Assembly (NCBI GenBank): GCA_902373595.1
Contig: CABKMX010000008.1
Location: 1-16,252 of the forward strand
Direction: 5' to 3'
Source: an uncultured Christensenellaceae bacterium
Lineage (GTDB): Bacteria > Bacillota > Clostridia > Christensenellales > UBA3700
DNA: 16,252 nt
The notes under the pieces are model-generated. The model had not been told where the DNA came from. It searched no databases and saw nothing but the letters and a program-made list of their open reading frames with translations. Below are positions 12,312 through 16,252 of this stretch, piece by piece (within the stretch, counting starts at the first letter, position 1; the number at the start of each line of letters is the position of its first letter). The translations under genes and the position numbers were made by a program.

Positions 12312-14926
12312 CAATCTTTGAGCGCATCCGCCTGGCGGCGTATGTCGTCCGCCTTTTGGCGGTTGGCGGCGAGCTTTGCCGTCTCCTTGTCTATCAACGC
12401 CTTGGGCGCCTTGGCGACAAAACCCTTGTTGGCAAGCAGTTTTTCGCCGCGCTCGATCTCGGCGAGCGTCGCCGCGAGCTGCTTGTCCAGCCTCTCTATC
12501 TCGGCGGAGATGTCGACAAGTTCACCGAGCGGCACGAAAGCGGAACCGTACGCGCCGACAAGCGACACGACCTTGCCCTCGGGCTTGACGCCGAACGTCA
12601 CGTTCTCCACGCCCGCGAGCCGCTTGACATAGTCGGCGTCCTTTGCCGCGATCACGTCCGAAACGAGATACAGGTTGACCTTTTTGCCCGGCGCGACGCC
12701 CTTCTCCGCCTTCATGTTGCGCAGCGCGCGGATCAGCTCGATCACCTTCTCAAAGCGCTTGCGCTCGGCGGTGTAGTTGTACTTCTTGTCCGCCTCGGGC
12801 CAATCGGTCAGCATTATGCTCTGCCTGCGCCCCGGCAGGTTGCGGTAGATCTCGTCGGTGATGAACGGCACGATCGGATGCATCAATTTGAGCACCGTCT
12901 CGAGCACATGCACGAGCACGCCCGCGGTGCGCGCCTTCTTCTCGGGATCGTCCGAGTAGAGCGACGTCTTGGCAAGCTCGATGTACCAATCGCAGAACTG
13001 CGACCACACAAAGTCGTACAGCTTGCCGTCCGCCATGCCGATCTCGTACTTGTCGAGCGACTTGGTCACCTCTTTGATCGTGCGGTTGAGCTCGGACAAT
13101 ATCCACTTGTCCGCCGCCGTCAGACGGAACGTCCCAAGCTTCGCCGGCTTGACGCCCTCGATGTTCATCAACACAAAGCGCGACGCGTTCCACAACTTGT
13201 TCATGAAGTTGCGCGCGCTCTCCGTCTTTTCGTCCGAGTAGCGCGTGTCGCTGCCCGGCGCGATGCCCTGAGTCAGCGAAAAACGCAAGCTGTCCGCACC
13301 GTACTTGTCGATCACTTCGAGCGGATCGATGCCGTTGCCCAAAGACTTGCTCATCTTGCGCCCGTCCTTGTCGCGGACGATGCCGTGGATCAGCACCTCG
13401 GGGAACGGGATGTCGCCCATGTGCTCTATCCCCGAGAAGATCATGCGCGCGACCCAGAAGAAGATGATGTCGTACGCGGTCACCAATATGCTGTTGGGAT
13501 AGAAGTATTTGAGGTCTTCCGTCTTGTCGGGATAGCCCAGCGTCGAGAACGGCCAAAGCGCGCTCGAAAACCATGTGTCGAGCACGTCTTCGTCCTGCTT
13601 GAAATGCGTGCCGCCGCACTTGGGGCACACGCTCGGCGCGCTCTTTGCGACGACCGTCTCGCCGCAGTCTTCGCAATAGTACGCCGGGATGCGATGCCCC
13701 CACCACAATTGACGCGAAATGCACCAATCGCGGACGTTCTCCATCCAATTGAGATAGATCTTGGAAAAGCGCCCCGGGATGAACTCTATCTTCTTCTTAC
13801 GCACCGCGTCGATCGCCGGCTTCGCCAGCCCGTCCATCTTGACGAACCATTGCTTGGACACGATCGGCTCGACCGTGCAGCCGCAGCGATAGCACTCGCC
13901 GACGTTGTGCTTGTAGTCCTCTATCCTCACCATGTAGCCGCCCGCTTGCAGATCGGCGACCACCTTCGCCCTCGCCTCTTCACGCGACAGCCCCGCATAT
14001 GCGCCGGCTTGCTCGTTGAGCGAACCGTCGTCGTTCATGATCCTGATCACCGGCAGGTCGTGGCGCTTGCCCACCTCAAAGTCGTTGGGATCGTGCGCAG
14101 GGGTGATCTTGACCGCGCCGCTGCCGAAATCTTTCTCGACATATTCGTCCGCGATCACGGGGATCTCGCGGTCGGTCAACGGCAATTTGAGCATCTTGCC
14201 CACCGCGTCCTTGTAGCGCGCGTCCGTCGGGTTGACCGCGACCGCGGTGTCGCCCAGCATCGTCTCCGGACGCGTCGTCGCGACGACTATCTCGCCGCTG
14301 CCGTCGACGAACGGATAGCGGATGTGCCAAAGATGCGACGCCTGCTCGGAATACTCGACCTCGGCGTCGCTGAGTGCCGTCTTGCACGACGGACACCAAT
14401 TGATGATGCGGTCGCCGCGATAGATCACGCCCTTGTTGTAGAGATTGACGAACACCTCGAGCACCGCCTTGGAACAACGCTCGTCCATCGTGAACGCCTC
14501 GCGCGACCAGTCGCACGACGAGCCCAAACGGCGCAATTGCTTCTCTATCCTGCCGCCGTATTTCTCTTTCCACGCCCAAGCGCGCTGCAAAAAGCCCTCG
14601 CGCCCCACGTCTTTCTTGGTCAAGCCCTCTTCCTTTTTCATGTTCTCGACCACCTTGACCTCGGTCGCGATGGACGCGTGATCCGTGCCCGGCAGCCAAA
14701 GCGCGCAATAGCCACTCATGCGCTTGTAACGCGTGATCACGTCCTGTATCGTCTGGTCGAGCGCGTGACCCATGTGCAGCTGCCCGGTGATGTTGGGCGG
14801 CGGCATCATCACGCAAAAGGGCTCTTTGCGCTTGTCTATCTTGGCGACAAAATAGCCCTTGCTCTCCCATTCTTCATAGAGCCTCGTCTCGAAATCCTGT
14901 GGATCGTAGGTCTTCTTCATGTCCAT
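12311..14926 (-). CDS. valS: Valyl-tRNA synthetase
   Basis: 871 residues, close to the bacterial norm of about 880. It is a class I synthetase that charges tRNA-Val and edits threonine. PPNITGQLHMGH (43-54) holds the HIGH motif as HMGH (51-54) and KMSKS is at 524-528. The CP1 editing domain lies between, with CYRCGCTVEP and a CxxC pair at C418/C421 and C434/C437 that fit zinc ribbons. The C-terminal arm (about 800-871) is a Lys/Ala/Glu coiled coil starting at LVDISAEIERLDKQL. CGGAG sits 7 bases before ATG at 14926. The gene follows the 117-residue membrane protein by 61 bp, with no promoter or T-box leader seen there. Its stop overlaps the HAD gene. Confidence 0.97.
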   Translation of the reverse strand: MDMKKTYDPQDFETRLYEEWESKGYFVAKIDKRKEPFCVMMPPPNITGQLHMGHALDQTIQDVITRYKRMSGYCALWLPGTDHASIATEVKVVENMKKEEGLTKKDVGREGFLQRAWAWKEKYGGRIEKQLRRLGSSCDWSREAFTMDERCSKAVLEVFVNLYNKGVIYRGDRIINWCPSCKTALSDAEVEYSEQASHLWHIRYPFVDGSGEIVVATTRPETMLGDTAVAVNPTDARYKDAVGKMLKLPLTDREIPVIADEYVEKDFGSGAVKITPAHDPNDFEVGKRHDLPVIRIMNDDGSLNEQAGAYAGLSREEARAKVVADLQAGGYMVRIEDYKHNVGECYRCGCTVEPIVSKQWFVKMDGLAKPAIDAVRKKKIEFIPGRFSKIYLNWMENVRDWCISRQLWWGHRIPAYYCEDCGETVVAKSAPSVCPKCGGTHFKQDEDVLDTWFSSALWPFSTLGYPDKTEDLKYFYPNSILVTAYDIIFFWVARMIFSGIEHMGDIPFPEVLIHGIVRDKDGRKMSKSLGNGIDPLEVIDKYGADSLRFSLTQGIAPGSDTRYSDEKTESARNFMNKLWNASRFVLMNIEGVKPAKLGTFRLTAADKWILSELNRTIKEVTKSLDKYEIGMADGKLYDFVWSQFCDWYIELAKTSLYSDDPEKKARTAGVLVHVLETVLKLMHPIVPFITDEIYRNLPGRRQSIMLTDWPEADKKYNYTAERKRFEKVIELIRALRNMKAEKGVAPGKKVNLYLVSDVIAAKDADYVKRLAGVENVTFGVKPEGKVVSLVGAYGSAFVPLGELVDISAEIERLDKQLAATLAEIERGEKLLANKGFVAKAPKALIDKETAKLAANRQKADDIRRQADALKD

Positions 14927-14987
14927 AAAAATTCTCCGCTCCTTGTGAGTTTTCTTCGATGTTTATCTTTGTTTTCGTTTGTTTCGT

Positions 14988-15341
14988 TCAATCCGCGCAG
15001 ACCAGCGCCGTCACCGCGCCCGCGACCAATATCAGCGTCCCGACCAGCCGCACCGCCATCGACAGGTTTGTCTTGCCGATCGACTTGCGCGCCCTCCGCT
15101 CGGCGTCATCCTTTTCGGAACCGCCCTCCTGCTTCATCTTGCCGTCGTCGCGTTTGAGTGAGGCGATGTCGCGCCGCTTCGCGTACCACGCGCCCAATGC
15201 TCGGGATATCCCGTCCGCCGCAAGCACGACGATCAGTCCGACGACCATCAGCACTATGCCGGCGATCACCCCGGGACGGGTAAACCGCTCGGGCGAAAAT
15301 TCGAAAAAGTCGGCGGCAAGCCGCATCTCAAACGCCCTCAT
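14988..15341 (-). CDS. Small two-helix membrane protein of unknown function
   Basis: 117 residues with two predicted transmembrane helices (about 24-44 and 95-115) joined by a highly charged loop (about 54-90, rich in Lys, Arg, Asp and Glu), probably cytoplasmic as a hairpin. The start overlaps the pgsA stop as ATGA, and GGAG lies 7 bases upstream, so it is translationally coupled to pgsA. A later in-frame ATG at residue 6 is possible. Neighbours suggest a role at the membrane, perhaps linked to phospholipid synthesis, but nothing in the sequence proves it. I do not recognise the family. Confidence 0.75.
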   Translation of the reverse strand: MRAFEMRLAADFFEFSPERFTRPGVIAGIVLMVVGLIVVLAADGISRALGAWYAKRRDIASLKRDDGKMKQEGGSEKDDAERRARKSIGKTNLSMAVRLVGTLILVAGAVTALVCAD

Positions 15342-16111
15342 TGCGCGTCTCCGTCAAGCTTGCCGTCGGCGCTCGCTTGCGGCGCTTCTTCGGCTTGCGC
15401 CGCGCTCTGCTGCGCCGCAATCGCCGCCTCTTTTTCGGTCGCAATGCCGTATTTGACCCTGAGCTGCTCTATTGTCTCGCCGCCCAAGGGCTCACCGTTT
15501 TGGTCGAGTTCCGCCAAAATGCCGCTGCGCTTGACCTTGTTCAATGCCTTCGCGTACTTGACGCCGTATTGCACGCCGGCAATCACCGCAAGCGTCGAGC
15601 CTGCAATCAAAATCGCAAGATCGATCCACTTGACCGCCTCGTGCAGCTCTACCAAAAACGCGAGCGTTATACCGGCAAAATTGACCGCCGCGGCGGCTTT
15701 GCCCCACTTGTTCGCCATCTGCTCGACCTGCCGCTTGCTCGCGCGCATGAAATACTTGCTGGAAAAGAGCATGTACAGCTCCTTGGCGATGATGATCGCG
15801 ATGAACGCCCAATGCATCAACCCGATGATGCCCAGCGTCAGCATCGCAAAACATTGCAGCAGCTTGTCCGCAACGGGATCCAACACCTTGCCGATGTCCG
15901 ACACCATGTTGAAATGACGCGCGATCCATCCGTCCGCAATGTCCGTCGCCGAAGCGAACACGAACAGCCCGAATCCCGCCCACAGATATTGCGACGCCTC
16001 TCTGTCCGCAAAATAGGCGAACATCATCCACAAAAAGAACGGCAGGCACAGCAGCCTGATGTAGGTCAATATGTTGGGGACGGTGAATGCGTCTTTCTTT
16101 GAAAACTTCAT
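15338..16111 (-). CDS. pgsA: CDP-alcohol phosphatidyltransferase, probably PgsA (CDP-diacylglycerol-glycerol-3-phosphate 3-phosphatidyltransferase)
   Basis: 257-residue integral membrane enzyme expected to make phosphatidylglycerol phosphate from CDP-diacylglycerol and glycerol 3-phosphate. The CDP-alcohol phosphotransferase signature is complete: D57-x2-D60-G61-x2-A64-R65-x8-G74-x3-D78-x3-D82. The N-terminus VPNILTYIRL (11-20) is typical of PgsA. Several hydrophobic segments follow (about 15-35, 42-62, 85-112, 145-190). Most bacterial PgsA proteins are about 180-200 residues; here a soluble tail of about 60 residues (195-257), ending in an Ala/Gln/Glu-rich segment, is extra. ATG at 16111 has CGGAG 8 bases upstream. 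It is the first gene of the operon with the 117-residue protein, valS and the HAD gene. Phosphatidylserine or cardiolipin synthase of the same superfamily is the alternative, less likely. Confidence 0.88.
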   Translation of the reverse strand: MKFSKKDAFTVPNILTYIRLLCLPFFLWMMFAYFADREASQYLWAGFGLFVFASATDIADGWIARHFNMVSDIGKVLDPVADKLLQCFAMLTLGIIGLMHWAFIAIIIAKELYMLFSSKYFMRASKRQVEQMANKWGKAAAAVNFAGITLAFLVELHEAVKWIDLAILIAGSTLAVIAGVQYGVKYAKALNKVKRSGILAELDQNGEPLGGETIEQLRVKYGIATEKEAAIAAQQSAAQAEEAPQASADGKLDGDAQ

Positions 16112-16156
16112 TTGATTGCTCCGTATTTTTTTACAACACGTTTTGTTGCACCGCCT

Positions 16157-16185
16157 ATTATAGCACGCATAGCGCGCGAGCGCAA
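16157..16185 (-). promoter_or_regulatory. Promoter of the pgsA-valS operon
   Basis: Minus-strand TTGCGC (16180-16185), 17-bp spacer, TATAAT (16157-16162) with an extended -10 TG. The leader to ATG at 16111 is about 40 nt and holds a small CAACA/TGTTG hairpin. Confidence 0.7.
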
Positions 16186-16186
16186 C

Positions 16187-16252
16187 TTATTCTTTGAGGG
16201 GCAACCCAAAAATTACGCTTCGAATCGCAACGGGCACATCCGAATCACGGAT
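16187..16252 (-). CDS. Possible 3' end of an upstream gene (partial)
   Basis: The minus strand is open from the right edge to TAA at 16187-16189, reading 21 residues that end AIRSVIFGLPLKE; the other two minus frames are stopped. The stop is one base from the pgsA -35. The stretch is too short to identify a family, and an open frame of this length can occur by chance. Confidence 0.3.
   Translation of the reverse strand: MRDSDVPVAIRSVIFGLPLKE

Noticed and set aside
12356..15157. Very long plus-strand open frame (933 residues) opposite valS
   Set aside because: It is antisense to a full-length valyl-tRNA synthetase, rich in His, Arg, Val and Leu with no family motif or ribosome site. GC-rich codon use leaves few stops on the opposite strand.
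16120..16150. CAACA/TGTTG hairpin in the pgsA leader as a riboswitch or attenuator
   Set aside because: The stem is five AT-rich pairs in a leader of about 40 nt, too small for a known riboswitch or T-box.

Overview
The window looks like chromosomal DNA of a Bacillota (Firmicutes) bacterium, most likely an uncultured clostridial lineage. The reasons are strong AGGAGG-type ribosome binding sites before most genes, sigma-A-like promoters with TG-extended -10 boxes, the class of TIR domain present, and GC-rich genes (by eye) separated by short AT-rich gaps. Genus cannot be set from the sequence alone. No tRNA, rRNA, CRISPR array, transposase or phage gene was seen.

Layout. Minus strand, 233-1528: a stand-alone gene fusing an N-terminal TIR domain to a class I SAM-dependent methyltransferase, with its own promoter and terminator. 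Minus strand, 1793-3436: a short GH36-type alpha-galactosidase. Between these two genes, and again upstream of the alpha-galactosidase, lie two direct copies of a 77-78 bp sequence bounded by CTTGACA/TGTCAAG. The upstream copy sits in a 334 bp gene-free stretch with inverted blocks of a 7-bp-period repeat (AATGNNN). Minus strand, 7897 down to 3771: an operon of class I/II aminotransferase, lepA (EF4) and hemW; lepA and hemW overlap as ATGA. Plus strand, 8050-9633, divergent from that operon: a LUD-domain protein, a glycerophosphodiester phosphodiesterase, a terminator, then a 43-residue lysine-rich peptide. Minus strand, 11602 down to 9844: two adjacent polytopic membrane proteins of unknown function behind a near-consensus promoter. 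Minus strand, 16111 down to 11670: pgsA, a 117-residue two-helix membrane protein, valS and a HAD phosphatase, all overlapping or closely spaced. A possible gene 3' end touches the right edge.

Most of the window is housekeeping: phospholipid synthesis (PgsA), valine tRNA charging (ValS), translation (LepA), a HemW-type radical SAM protein, and amino-acid and glycerophosphodiester metabolism. The left 4 kb is the accessory part. The strongest candidate for something undescribed is the TIR-methyltransferase fusion, a possible immune or signalling effector with no recognisable defence partner in view. Second is the repeat complex around the alpha-galactosidase, which could be a small non-autonomous element or a structured RNA family. 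Both are inferences from sequence and were not tested.
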